A stretch of DNA of 64,000 bases. Source: Chelatococcus sp. GTDB lineage: Bacteria > Pseudomonadota > Alphaproteobacteria > Rhizobiales > Beijerinckiaceae. Within the stretch, counting starts at the first letter, position 1; the number at the start of each line of letters is the position of its first letter. A program made the position numbers and the translations under genes. The DNA lies in NCBI GenBank assembly GCA_003248805.1, contig QFQY01000029.1, positions 1 to 64,000 on the forward strand, read 5' to 3'. Positions 34,624-43,739 of this stretch are shown piece by piece. The notes under the pieces were generated by a model. It had not been told where the DNA came from. It saw only the letters and a list, made by a program, of their open reading frames with translations, and did not search any database.

Positions 34624-35199
34624 TCAATGCCCCTTGCCGGGCACGGCCGTCATCCTGTCCACCCAGGCGATGCCGATGGCCGACAGAATGAAGACGACAT
34701 GGATCAGCGTCTGCAGGAGGACGCCGGTCTCGGTATAGTTCGTCGTCCGGCCCAGCCCGCCGATGTTGCCGGCCTCGATGAAGGTCCTGAGCAGGTGGAT
34801 CGACGAGATGCCGATGATCGCCATGGCGAGCTTGATCTTGAGCACGCTGGCGTTGACGTGGCTGAGCCATTCCGGCTGGTCCGGATGGCCTTCCAGCCGC
34901 AGGCGCGAGACGAAGGTCTCGTAGCCGCCGACGATGACCATGATCAGCAGGTTCGAGATCATGACGACGTCGATCAGCCCCAGCACGACGAGCATGATCT
35001 GCTGCTCGCTGAAATCGAACGCATGGGCGACGAGGTGCCAGAGCTCCTTGAGGAACAGGAAGACGTAGACGCACTGCGCCACGATCAAACCGATGTAGAG
35101 CGGCAGCTGAAGCCAGCGTGAGCCGAAGATCAGGAACGGCAGCGGCCGCAGAGCCTTCGGGGCGGCACGCGTCGGAGAGGTTTCGCCGGAGTGCGACAT
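34624..35199 (-). CDS. UPF0114 (YqhA-like) membrane protein
   Basis: 191 residues. Four transmembrane helices (about 30-52, 65-88, 120-140 and 150-172). Family motifs: FGSRWLQLPLYIGLIVAQC, DVVMISNLLIMVIVGGYETFVS, and ASVLKIKLAMAIIGISSIHLLR. Function unknown; YqhA of E. coli is the prototype and a transport role has been suggested. The start at 35199 (MSHSGETSPTRA) is preferred over ATGs further upstream, because conservation begins near FGSRWLQ. No operon partner on this strand. Confidence 0.82.
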   Translation of the reverse strand: MSHSGETSPTRAAPKALRPLPFLIFGSRWLQLPLYIGLIVAQCVYVFLFLKELWHLVAHAFDFSEQQIMLVVLGLIDVVMISNLLIMVIVGGYETFVSRLRLEGHPDQPEWLSHVNASVLKIKLAMAIIGISSIHLLRTFIEAGNIGGLGRTTNYTETGVLLQTLIHVVFILSAIGIAWVDRMTAVPGKGH

Positions 35200-35448
35200 G
35201 GCGTGATGGAGGTCCTTTGGGGCCGTGATGCGGTGCGAGATCGCGCCTTGGCTACATGAAGTGACGGCACCGAATCCGCAAGCTCTGCGTCGTCGGTCGG
35301 AAACAGCCGACGAGAACAGGCAGGAGGCGACGTTTTTTTGACGATATCGTGGGTTTGTCTTCCGCCGAGCCGCGCGCATGCGTAGGATCGTCGGGACTGG
35401 CGGGTTCGTGTGCGACGCGCGCAGCCCGCCGAGGAAAGGAGACCCTCA

Positions 35449-35877
35449 ATGCTGAAGACCATCGCCCTCGGCGCCACGCTGGTCGCGAGCGCCCTGGCCG
35501 CCGTGCCGGCCGTCGCAGCGCCGCTCGGCCATGCCGGCGTTCCGGCGGTCGCCGCCGCCGATTCCATGCCCGTCGAGACGGTCCAGTGGCGCCGTTACGG
35601 CTACGGCCCGGGCTATTACGGCCCCGGCCCCTATTATTACCGTCGTGGCCCCAGCCCGGGCGCCGCGATCGGCGCCGGTATCGCCGCAGGCGCCATCGGC
35701 GCCCTGGCCGCGGGCGCGATCGCCTCGCAGGCGCGGCCGGTCTATCCCGCGCCGGCGCCCGTCTATGCCGACCCGACGCCGGACGAGATCGCCTATTGCT
35801 CGCGCCGCTTCCGCAGCTACGACCCCGAGACCGGCACCTATATCGGCAGCGGCGGCGTGGTCCGTTACTGCCCCTGA
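35449..35877 (+). CDS. BA14K family secreted protein
   Basis: 142 residues. Signal peptide 1-22 (LKTIALGATLVASALAAVPAVAAP). A Gly/Tyr/Pro-rich stretch (about 45-65) precedes one hydrophobic Ala/Gly helix (about 67-92). The C-terminal BA14K motif is visible: YCSRRFRSYDPETGTY ending in VVRYC, with two Cys likely to form a disulfide. BA14K proteins are immunogenic, lectin-like envelope proteins in Brucella and relatives. The start at 35449 has AAAGGA 8 nt upstream. A strong terminator lies 40 nt after the stop, so it is monocistronic. Confidence 0.85.
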   Translation: MLKTIALGATLVASALAAVPAVAAPLGHAGVPAVAAADSMPVETVQWRRYGYGPGYYGPGPYYYRRGPSPGAAIGAGIAAGAIGALAAGAIASQARPVYPAPAPVYADPTPDEIAYCSRRFRSYDPETGTYIGSGGVVRYCP

Positions 35878-35916
35878 CGGGCGGCGACAGTCCGCAACAC
35901 CGAACCGAGATGCAGA

Positions 35917-35944
35917 CTCCCCGCAGCGATGCGGGGAGTTTTTT
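35917..35944 (+). terminator. Intrinsic terminator after the BA14K gene
   Basis: Perfect stem CTCCCCGC / GCGGGGAG (35917-35924 and 35931-35938) with loop AGCGAT, followed by six T (35939-35944). It lies 40 nt after the BA14K stop and before xth. Confidence 0.9.
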
Positions 35945-36096
35945 CGTAGGGGCGTCCATTCGCTCCAGACGGCTTCGCGCTCCCGACAGGACGTGACGGC
36001 GGCATGCGGTTCATGCTGCGGGCCGCCCATCGCCGGGGGTTGCAACGGCGCCCGCGATGCCGCTTATCGTGCCGGCCGCCCGATCCGGAGAACGCC

Positions 36097-36876
36097 ATGC
36101 GCATCGCCACCTGGAACGTCAATTCCGTCCGCCAGCGCCTCGGCCATCTTCTCGCCTTCCTAAAGGAGGCAGAGCCCGACGCGCTCTGCCTGCAGGAGCT
36201 CAAATGCCTCGATGCCGACTTTCCGCGCGCGGAGATCGAGGAAGCCGGCTGGCATGTCGAGACCCATGGCCAGAAGACCTTCAACGGCGTCGCGATCCTG
36301 AGCCGGCACCGGCTGGAGGATGTCCGGCGCGGCCTGCCGGGCGACGACGGCGACGAGCAGGCCCGCTATATCGAGGGCGTGCTGCCGACCGCCTTCGGCG
36401 TGGTGCGGCTGGCCTCGATCTACCTGCCCAACGGCAACCCGCCCGACACCGAGAAGTATCCCTACAAGCTCGGCTGGATGAAGCGGCTCACCGCCCATGC
36501 CAGGATGCTGCTGGAGCAGGAGGAGGCGCTCGTGCTGGCGGGGGACTACAACGTGATCCCGACACCGCTCGACGCGCGCGAGCCGGCGGCCTGGGTCCAT
36601 GACGCGCTGTTCCTGCCGCAGACGCGGGCCGCCTTCCGCGAACTGATCAATCTCGGGCTGACCGACGCGCTGCGCGCGACGACCGACGCCGGCGGGCTCT
36701 ACACCTTCTGGGATTATCAGGCCGGGGCGTGGCAGCGGAACAACGGCATCCGCATCGACCATCTGCTGCTCTCGCCGCAGGCCGCCGACCGGCTGGCCGG
36801 GGTGAGCATCGCCAAGCACATCCGCGGCTGGGAGAAGCCCTCGGACCATGTGCCGGTGATGGTGACGCTGGCCTGA
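36097..36876 (+). CDS. xth: Exodeoxyribonuclease III
   Basis: 259 residues. AP endonuclease and 3'-5' exonuclease of base-excision repair, exonuclease-endonuclease-phosphatase fold. Visible motifs: TWNVNSVRQR (residues 5-14), LQELKC with the metal-binding Glu34, SIYLPNGNP, AGDYNVIPTPLDAR (catalytic Asp/Asn), and the final SDHVPV with the catalytic His. Normal length. ATG at 36097 with GGAG about 8 nt upstream; the 31 upstream in-frame codons are not conserved. Convergent with exoR, 33 nt between the stops. Confidence 0.95.
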   Translation: MRIATWNVNSVRQRLGHLLAFLKEAEPDALCLQELKCLDADFPRAEIEEAGWHVETHGQKTFNGVAILSRHRLEDVRRGLPGDDGDEQARYIEGVLPTAFGVVRLASIYLPNGNPPDTEKYPYKLGWMKRLTAHARMLLEQEEALVLAGDYNVIPTPLDAREPAAWVHDALFLPQTRAAFRELINLGLTDALRATTDAGGLYTFWDYQAGAWQRNNGIRIDHLLLSPQAADRLAGVSIAKHIRGWEKPSDHVPVMVTLA

Positions 36877-36909
36877 ATCCCGAATGGCGGGCGTTTGGGC
36901 GCCGACGGC

Positions 36910-37851
36910 TCAGCGCTCGGGCGCGACGCGCGCCGCGCTCGCCGTCTGCTGGCGCTCCACCATGGAGAGCGCCGCGCTGCGGTCCGATGCGGAGGCCGCC
37001 TGAAAGGCGGTGTCGTAGCGCTCGATGATCCAGCTCTCGCGCGTGGGATCGGCGCTCTCGCGGGCGAGCGACAGCCACATCAGGCCGATGACCGGCTGGC
37101 GCGGAACCCCCTCGCCGCCGCGGATCAGCATGTCGCCGAAGACGGCGCGGGCGGGGGTGTGCCCCTTCTCCGCGGCGAGCTTCATCCAGCGGGCGGCCTG
37201 GCGCGGATCCCGGGCGGTGCCCTGCCCCTTCATGTAGAGGCGCGCCAGGTTGTACTGGCCGTCCGGGTCTCCGAAATAGGAGGCCGCGTAATGGAACATG
37301 TCGAAGGCCCGGTCGGAATTGGGCCGCACATAGCTGCCCTTGATTCCGTCGAGGAAATAGCCGCCCAGCGCGACGAAGGCGCTGCCGACGATGCGTCCGT
37401 CCGCGGTGCCGGGAATGGCGTCGGCATTCTCGTCCGCGATCTTCGAGAAATATTCGAAAGCCTTGAGATCGTTGGCGGGCACGCCCTCGCCGCCGGCATA
37501 CATGCGGCCGAGCTTGAACTGCGCCGTGAGGTGCCCCTGCGACGCGGCGTATTCGAGCGCGCGCACGGCGCCCGCCTGGTTGCCGGCCGTGGAATCGCGC
37601 ATCCACGCCTTGATGGCGTCGCGGGTGTTGGTGAAGGGCGCGAGCGGCAGGGCCGTGTGGGCGGTCGGCGCGTTGGGCGCCGGCACGACCTTCGACGCCT
37701 CGGAAGGGCCCTCGGGCTCGGGCAGCGCAATACCGGGAATCGGTCGCGGCGGAACCGGGGGGCGCCCGTCCGCGTAATCCTGCGCCAGGACGGCCCGAGG
37801 GCCGCCCAGCGCGAGGATGAGACATGCTATGGTTGCGCTAGATATCCGCAT
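36910..37851 (-). CDS. exoR: ExoR-like periplasmic Sel1-repeat regulator
   Basis: 313 residues. Signal peptide 1-23 (MRISSATIACLILALGG...AVLAQ). A Pro-rich linker (about 28-60) is followed by Sel1/TPR-like repeats (about 85-265): AQFKLGRMYAGGEGVPANDL, GQYNLARLYMKGQGTARDPR and ARWMKLAAEKGH. This resembles ExoR, which in Sinorhizobium and Agrobacterium binds the sensor ExoS/ChvG in the periplasm and represses exopolysaccharide synthesis until it is degraded by acid or stress. No exoS/chvI is in the window, so the function is by homology. The start at 37851 lies inside the end of ilvD, a 14-nt overlap. Confidence 0.78.
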   Translation of the reverse strand: MRISSATIACLILALGGPRAVLAQDYADGRPPVPPRPIPGIALPEPEGPSEASKVVPAPNAPTAHTALPLAPFTNTRDAIKAWMRDSTAGNQAGAVRALEYAASQGHLTAQFKLGRMYAGGEGVPANDLKAFEYFSKIADENADAIPGTADGRIVGSAFVALGGYFLDGIKGSYVRPNSDRAFDMFHYAASYFGDPDGQYNLARLYMKGQGTARDPRQAARWMKLAAEKGHTPARAVFGDMLIRGGEGVPRQPVIGLMWLSLARESADPTRESWIIERYDTAFQAASASDRSAALSMVERQQTASAARVAPER

Positions 37852-39568
37852 AGCAATGGGTTTCGGCCGCCCCTCCTGGGTGGGTGACGGCACCGCCTTT
37901 GGCGGAGCCGACCGTCTGCGCATATTTCCACAGCGCACCGGAATTGTAGTCGGTCTTGCGTGGCTTCCAGTCCTTACGACGCGACTCAAGTTCGGCATCA
38001 GAAAGGCGGACAGCGAGCTTTCCTGTGATGGCGTCGAGCTCGATGATGTCGCCGTCGCGGATCAGGCCGATCGGTCCGCCCACGGCGGCCTCCGGCCCGA
38101 CATGGCCGACGCAGAAGCCGCGCGTCGCGCCCGAGAAGCGTCCGTCCGTGATGAGGGCGACCTTGTCGCCCATGCCCTGGCCATAGAGCGCGGCGGTGGT
38201 GGCCAGCATCTCGCGCATGCCGGGGCCGCCCTTCGGCCCCTCGTAGCGGATGACGAGCACGTCGCCGACCTCGTAGGCGCGATTCTTGACCGCCTCGAAG
38301 GCGTCCTCCTCGCGGTCGAAGCAGCGGGCCGGCCCGGTGAAGACGAGCTTGTCCTCCGGCATGCCGGCGATCTTCACGATCGCCCCCTCCGGAGCCAGAT
38401 TGCCGGACAGGCCGACGACGCCGCCCGTGACGGTGATCGGCTTGTCGGCGCGATAGACCACGTCCTGCTCGTCGTTCCACTTCACCGAGGCGAGGTTCTC
38501 GGCGATGGTGCGGCCGGTCACGGTCATGCAGTCGCCGTGGAGATAGCCGGCGTCGAGCAGGCTCTTCATCACGAGCGGAATGCCGCCGACCTCGAACATG
38601 TCCTTGGCGACGTATTTGCCGCCCGGCTTCAGGTCCGCGATGTAGGGCGTCTTCTTGAAGATCTCGGCGACGGCGAACAGATCGAAGTCGATCCCGCATT
38701 CATGCGCGATCGCCGGCAGATGCAGCGCGCCATTGGTCGAGCCGCCCGTCGCCGCGACGACCATGGCCGCGTTCTCGAGCGCCTTGCGGGTGACGATGTC
38801 GCGCGGGCGGATGTTGCGGGCGATGAGATCCATCACCATCTCGCCGGCCGTGTAGCAGAAGCCGTCGCGCACGTCGTAGGGAGCAGGCGCGCCGCAGCTA
38901 TAGGGCAGCGCAAGGCCGATCGCCTCGGCGACGGTCGCCATGGTGTTGGCGGTGAACTGCGCGCCGCAGGAGCCGGAGGACGGGCAGGCCACCTCTTCCA
39001 GTTCCTTCAGGTCCTCGTCCGACATCGCGCCGACCGAATGCTTGCCGACGGCCTCGAACACGTCCTGGACCGTGACGGGCTTGCCCTTGAAGGAGCCGGG
39101 CAGGATCGAGCCGCCATAGATGAAGATCGACGGCACGTTGAGGCGGACCATCGCCATCATCATGCCCGGCAGCGACTTGTCGCAGCCGGCGAGGCCGACC
39201 AGCGCGTCATAGCAATGGCCGCGCATGGTGAGCTCGACGGAGTCGGCGATGACCTCGCGCGAGGCCAGCGACGACTTCATGCCCTGGTGGCCCATGGCGA
39301 TGCCGTCGGTGACCGTGATCGTGCAGAATTCGCGCGGCGTGCCGGAAGCGGCGGCGACGCCCTTCTTCACGGCCTGGGCCTGGCGCATCAGCGAAATGTT
39401 GCAGGGGGCCGCCTCGTTCCAGCAGGAGGCCACGCCGACGAAGGGCTGCGCGATCTGCTTCGCGGTCATGCCCATCGCGTAGTAGTACGAGCGATGCGGA
39501 GCGCGGGCGGGACCGACGCTCACATGCCGGCTGGGAAGCCTCGACTTATCGAACACACGCGCATCCAT
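37838..39568 (-). CDS. ilvD: Dihydroxy-acid dehydratase
   Basis: 576 residues. Iron-sulfur dehydratase making the 2-keto acid precursors of valine, leucine and isoleucine. Cluster and active-site motifs: VASCWNEAAPCN (near residues 45-57), GLAGCDKSLPGMMMA, CPSSGSCGAQFTANTMA (the IlvD/Edd signature), and the C-terminal TDGRFSGATRGFCVGHV. The C-terminus includes a 20-residue tail (GGAVTHPGGAAETHCYAD) that overlaps the exoR start by 14 nt. Start at 39568 (MDARVFDKSRLPSRHVSVGPARAPHRSYY). The 383-bp region before it should hold its promoter. Confidence 0.96.
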   Translation of the reverse strand: MDARVFDKSRLPSRHVSVGPARAPHRSYYYAMGMTAKQIAQPFVGVASCWNEAAPCNISLMRQAQAVKKGVAAASGTPREFCTITVTDGIAMGHQGMKSSLASREVIADSVELTMRGHCYDALVGLAGCDKSLPGMMMAMVRLNVPSIFIYGGSILPGSFKGKPVTVQDVFEAVGKHSVGAMSDEDLKELEEVACPSSGSCGAQFTANTMATVAEAIGLALPYSCGAPAPYDVRDGFCYTAGEMVMDLIARNIRPRDIVTRKALENAAMVVAATGGSTNGALHLPAIAHECGIDFDLFAVAEIFKKTPYIADLKPGGKYVAKDMFEVGGIPLVMKSLLDAGYLHGDCMTVTGRTIAENLASVKWNDEQDVVYRADKPITVTGGVVGLSGNLAPEGAIVKIAGMPEDKLVFTGPARCFDREEDAFEAVKNRAYEVGDVLVIRYEGPKGGPGMREMLATTAALYGQGMGDKVALITDGRFSGATRGFCVGHVGPEAAVGGPIGLIRDGDIIELDAITGKLAVRLSDAELESRRKDWKPRKTDYNSGALWKYAQTVGSAKGGAVTHPGGAAETHCYADI

Positions 39569-39951
39569 CGTCTTTTTCCTCGTTCCACCCTAGGCGCCAG
39601 ACGGCGCGGGGCAGATGTGCCACGCGGTCCGCGCCCGGTGCAACGCCAGCCCATGACCGCCGCCGCGTGCCCCTCTCCGGAGAACGCCTCGTGCCAAGGC
39701 TTTAATTGTTCCATATCTCAGAGACTTAACAGGCTCCGTTGCTGAGGCCGCTTTGTGGCGGGATCGCGGCGGTTCCCTGCGCCATGCCCCTTCGCTACGC
39801 GATGGGGAGCGCCTGTTGCGCGGATGTCACAAATCCGCGAAGGACGCGCCTAGGGTATCGGGCTGAATATCGTATTCAGCCCGATACTCTAACTTTTTGA
39901 TCTTGCATCGGCTTTTCCCCGAAAACCGCGCTTCACTTTTCGGGCCGATGC
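39569..39951. other. Non-coding region upstream of ilvD with two hairpin elements
   Basis: 383 bp between ilvD and the yqaA-like gene, no gene seen. First element: a perfect hairpin with a 15-bp stem GTATCGGGCTGAATA (39855-39869) and its complement at 39873-39887 around a TCG loop. Second element: an imperfect inverted repeat (39905-39951) with ends GCATCGG and CCGATGC and inner CCCCGAAAA facing TTTTCGGG. The latter resembles the CCGAAAACCG-CACTTTTCGG repeats frequent in Rhizobiales genomes. The ilvD promoter must lie between about 39570 and 39850. Confidence 0.65.
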
Positions 39952-40533
39952 TTAGAGCACCATCGGCAGGACGAAGAATCCGCCGACCACGACGACCAGG
40001 AGGGCGAGTGCGGTCATCGGCAGATGCTTCTCGATGAAGATGCGGATGTCGTCGCCGTAGAAGCGCAGCGCGACCGCGATCATCATGAAGAAGGTCACGC
40101 GGGACACGACCATCCCGATCGTGAACTTCCACAGGTCGAAATGCAGGAAGCCCGACATGATCGTGACGATCTTGAAGGGGATCGGCGTCAGCCCCTTGGT
40201 GACCAGCACCCAGAACCAGTAGTCCTGCGAGGTGTGGATCAGATGCGCGGCCTTGTCCTGCAGGCCATAGATGCTGATGAGCCAGGCGCCGAGCGAGTCG
40301 TAGAGCAGCGCGCCGATGGCATAGCCGAGATAGCCGCCCAGAACGGCGCCGAGCGAGCAGATGCCGGCATAGAACCAGGCCCTGTCCGGCCGGGCGATGC
40401 ACATCGGCAGCAGCAGCGGAATCGGCGGCAGCGGGCTGACCGAACTCTCGACGAAGGTGAGCGCGAAAAGCAGCCAGGGCGCCGCGGGGTGGGATGCGTA
40501 GGAAACGCACCAATCATAGGCTCGCTTGAGCAT
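39952..40533 (-). CDS. YqaA-type small membrane protein of the VTT/DedA superfamily
   Basis: 193 residues with four or five hydrophobic segments. Motifs of the YqaA branch: LFALTFVESSVSPLPPIPLLLPM (about 22-45), LGGYLGYAIGALLYDSLG, and KGLTPIPFKIVTIMSGFLHFDLWKF (about 113-138), corresponding to the re-entrant loop with conserved Pro and Arg/Lys of VTT proteins. Related DedA/Tvp38 proteins act in lipid scrambling or proton-coupled transport; the role of YqaA is unknown. Upstream lies 267 bp without a gene. Its stop touches the inverted repeat described for the ilvD upstream region. Confidence 0.8.
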   Translation of the reverse strand: MLKRAYDWCVSYASHPAAPWLLFALTFVESSVSPLPPIPLLLPMCIARPDRAWFYAGICSLGAVLGGYLGYAIGALLYDSLGAWLISIYGLQDKAAHLIHTSQDYWFWVLVTKGLTPIPFKIVTIMSGFLHFDLWKFTIGMVVSRVTFFMMIAVALRFYGDDIRIFIEKHLPMTALALLVVVVGGFFVLPMVL

Positions 40534-40800
40534 CGTGACGAAACAACCGGTCCTGAGAGTCGCTACCGAAACGCATGGCGTGTCTGCGCCAGCCGCATCT
40601 AAGCGGTGTCCGCTGAAGAATGCCAGCCTTCTCTTGAGGTAACGTCAATTTGAAGACAAAGCCGTGTCTTCACGCGGGCGACGGCCCCGCGCGGCCCGTG
40701 TCCCGCTGCCGCATCCGGCGGTCCCGGGCCAGATCCCGACGCTTGCCTCGACGCCGCAGCGACGGAGCCGGCGGGCTCCGCCAGGGCGACGGCTCCCCGT

Positions 40801-43553
40801 TCAGGAGAGCCGGGCCAGCGCCTCGGCGATCATGAGCTTGCGGGCTTCGGCGGCCGTCTTGCGGTCGCGATTTTCCTCGACGACCTCTTCGGGCGCGCGC
40901 GCCACGAAATCGGGATTGGAGAGCTTGCGCTCGACCGCCAGGATGTCCTGGCCGAGCTTCGCCATCTCCTTCTCCAGCCGGGCGCGCTCGACATCGAGGT
41001 CGATGACGCCGGCCAGCGGCAGGGCCGCGACCTCCCCGCGCACGACGATCTGCGCGGACTGGGCCGGAGCGGCCGCCGCGAATGCGATCTCGGACACGCG
41101 CGCCAGCCGCTCGATCATCGGCTTCCACGCGCTGACGGTCGCGCGAGTCGCCTCGGAGGCGTTGACGAGGACGAGCGGCGCCTGCGTGCCCGCCGGCACG
41201 TTGACCTCGGAGCGGACCGAGCGGATGTCCGAGATCAGGTCGACGACGAAGCCGATCTCGGCCTCGGCGGCCTCGTCCTTGAGCGCGGCGAGTTCGGGCC
41301 AGCGCGTCAGGCAGACCAGCGAGGCGTCCCCGGCGGCGAGCTTGCGGAGCGCGCCCGCCTCGGCCTTCTGGGCCCAGAGCTCCTCGGTGAGGAAGGGCAT
41401 GAAGGGGTGGAGGAGCTGGCAGATCAGGTCGATGACATGGGCGACCGTCGCCTGCGTCTCGGCCTTCTCGGCCGCGTCGACGCCCTCGCCCTGCAGCACC
41501 GGCTTGGCGAGCTCGAGATACCAGTCGCAGAACTGGTTCCAGACGAAGCGATAGGCGGCGCCCGCCGCCTCGTTGAAGCGGAAGCTCGGGATGCCGGCAG
41601 CGATCTCCTCGGCCGCCTTCGCCGCCTCGCTCAGGATCCAGCGGTTGAGCGGCTGCTTGACCTTGGCTGGATCGAAGCCTTCCGCCCGCGCGCAGCCGTT
41701 CAGCTCGGCGAAGCGCGCCGCGTTCCAGATCTTGGTCGCGAAGTTGCGGTAGCCCTCGACGCGCGAGGTGGCGAGCTTGATGTCCCGCCCCTGCGCCGCC
41801 ATGGCGGAGAGCGTGAAGCGCAGCGCGTCGGCGCCGTATTTGTCGACGAGCGTCAGCGGATCGATGACGTTGCCCTTCGACTTCGACATCTTCGCGCCCT
41901 TCTCGTCGCGAACGATGGCGTGGATGTAGACGAGATGATGTCGAAGGCGGTGACGAGCGTCGCGGTCGGATAATACCGCTTCAGCTCCGGGGTCTCCTCG
42001 GGCCAGCCGAGCGTGGAGAAGGGCCAGAGCGCCGAGGAGAACCAGGTGTCGAGCACGTCCTCGTCGCGGGTCAGCGCGACCGGCCCGCCATAGTGGCTGA
42101 CCGCCAGCGCCTGCGCGGACGCCTCCGACTCGGCGACGAAGCACTCCCCGTCCGGTCCGTACCAGGCCGGAATCTGGTGGCCCCACCAGAGCTGGCGCGA
42201 GACGCACCAGGGCTCGATGTTCTCCAGCCAGTCGTAATAGACCTTGGTCCAGTTCTCGGGCGTGAACTTGGTGCGCCCGTCCTGCACCGCCTCCAGCGCG
42301 CGCTTCGCCAGCGGCTTGACGTCGACATACCACTGGTCGGTCAGCCAGGGCTCGATCGGCACGTCCGACCGGTCGCCATGCGGAACGGCGTTCGCATGCG
42401 GCTCGACCTTGGCGAGATAGCCAAGCTCTGCCATTTTTTTGACGATTGCTTTCCGCGCATCGAAGCGGTCGAAGCCATTCAACATTAACGTCCAAGCGTC
42501 AGGATTGGCTGCGGCTTGGAACTCAGCATTTCCCGACAGCAACAGCCGTGCCTCGGCGTCGAGAATGTTAATCACAGCCAGCTTGTGGCGCTTGCCGACC
42601 TCGAAATCGTTGAAATCATGGGCGGGCGTGATCTTGACCGCGCCCGTGCCCTTCTCGGGGTCGGCATAGTCGTCGCCGACGATCGGAATGACGCGGCCGA
42701 CCAGCGGCAGCACGGCCTTGCGGCCGATCAGGTGGCCGAGACGCTCGTTCTCGGGATGGATCGCGATGCCGGTGTCGCCCAGCATCGTCTCCGGCCGCGT
42801 CGTGGCGACCGTGACATAGGTCGAGGCGTCGTCGGGATCGTAGGTCGCCCCTTCCAGCGGGTAGTCGAAGTAATAGAGGTGGCCGCTCGGGTCCTTAGCC
42901 AGCACCTTGCCGAGCTTCTCGGCGTCGAAAGGCTCCTCCCCGCCCCGCTCCCATTTGAACGAGCCGGTCTTCTCGACCTGGACGACCTCGAGATCGGAGA
43001 TGGCGGTCTGGAACTTCGGGTCCCAGTTCACCAGCCGCTTGGCCCGGTAGATCAGCCCCTGCCGGTGCAGGCCGACGAAGACCTTGAGCACGGCCGCGCT
43101 CAGGCCCTGATCCATGGTGAAGCGCTCGCGCGACCAGTCGCAGGAGGCGCCGAGGCGCTTCAACTGGTTGACGATCGTGCCGCCGGACTCTTCCTTCCAG
43201 GCCCAGACCTCCTTGAGGAAATCCTCGCGGGTCATGTCACGGCGGGAGATGTTGCGCTCGGCGGCCAGCCTGCGCTCGACGACCATCTGCGTCGCGATGC
43301 CGGCATGGTCGGTGCCCGGCTGCCAGAGCACGTCCTTGCCGCGCATGCGCTCGAAGCGGCAGAGCACGTCCTGCAAGGTGTTGTTGAGCGCGTGGCCCAT
43401 ATGCAGCGAGCCGGTCACGTTCGGCGGCGGGATCACGATGCAATAGGGCTCGGCACCGGGCGCGGCGCCCCGCCCCGCCTTGAAGGCTTCGGCCTCTTCC
43501 CACGCCTTGCTGACGCGGGCCTCGACGGAGGCCGGCTCGAATGTCTTGTCCAT
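40801..43553 (-). pseudogene. valS: Valyl-tRNA synthetase, broken by an internal deletion
   Basis: ValRS charges tRNA-Val and is normally essential. The 5' part (43553 down to 41934, 540 codons) has the HIGH-type motif in PPPNVTGSLHMGHALNNTL, the editing domain (about 200-340), and ends TLVTAFDII. The 3' part (41931 down to 40801) resumes in another frame with VYIHAIVRDEKGAKMSKSKGN (KMSKS loop), the anticodon-binding domain and the C-terminal coiled coil. In relatives about 22 residues (FFWVARMMMMG-like) lie between; only 2 nt remain, so about 64 nt are missing. 540 + 22 + 376 gives a normal length of about 938. Start: ATG at 43553, with another ATG directly before it at 43556. Assembly error seems likelier than real loss, unless another valS exists. 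Confidence 0.9.
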
Positions 43554-43575
43554 CATCGCTTCGCTCGAACGCAAA

Positions 43576-43601
43576 GCGGCCGGGGAACGCGCCCCGGCCG
43601 C
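43576..43601 (-). terminator. GC-rich hairpin between dps and valS
   Basis: Perfect 10-bp inverted repeat GCGGCCGGGG / CCCCGGCCGC (43576-43585 and 43592-43601) with a 6-nt loop. On the minus strand it is followed by CTTTGCG and, about 20 nt later, the valS start. It lacks a good T run, so termination would be weak. A role as a structured valS leader is an alternative. Confidence 0.45.
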
Positions 43602-43682
43602 GAAAATCGGTGGCCAGAAAGGTCGACGCCTTAAGAGCCCATGGCAGGGCCGCGCGTCAACGCCCTTGGCGGGCCGCTGGCT

Positions 43683-43736
43683 GGTTCTTGGCGGTTCCTT
43701 GGCGGTTCCTCGGCCGTTCCTGGCCGCGTTCCGGGC
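43683..43736. repeat. Short tandem repeat of about 11 bp, five degenerate units
   Basis: Units GGTTCTTGGC, GGTTCCTTGGC, GGTTCCTCGGC, CGTTCCTGGC and CGCGTTCCGGGC lie head to tail immediately 3' of dps. Lengths vary from 10 to 12 bp. Slipped-strand expansion is the likely origin. Confidence 0.75.
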
Positions 43737-43739
43737 GGC

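Noticed and set aside
43554..43739. T-box or other riboswitch before valS
   Set aside because: No T-box sequence; the only structure is a short GC-rich hairpin, and T-boxes are rare in Alphaproteobacteria.
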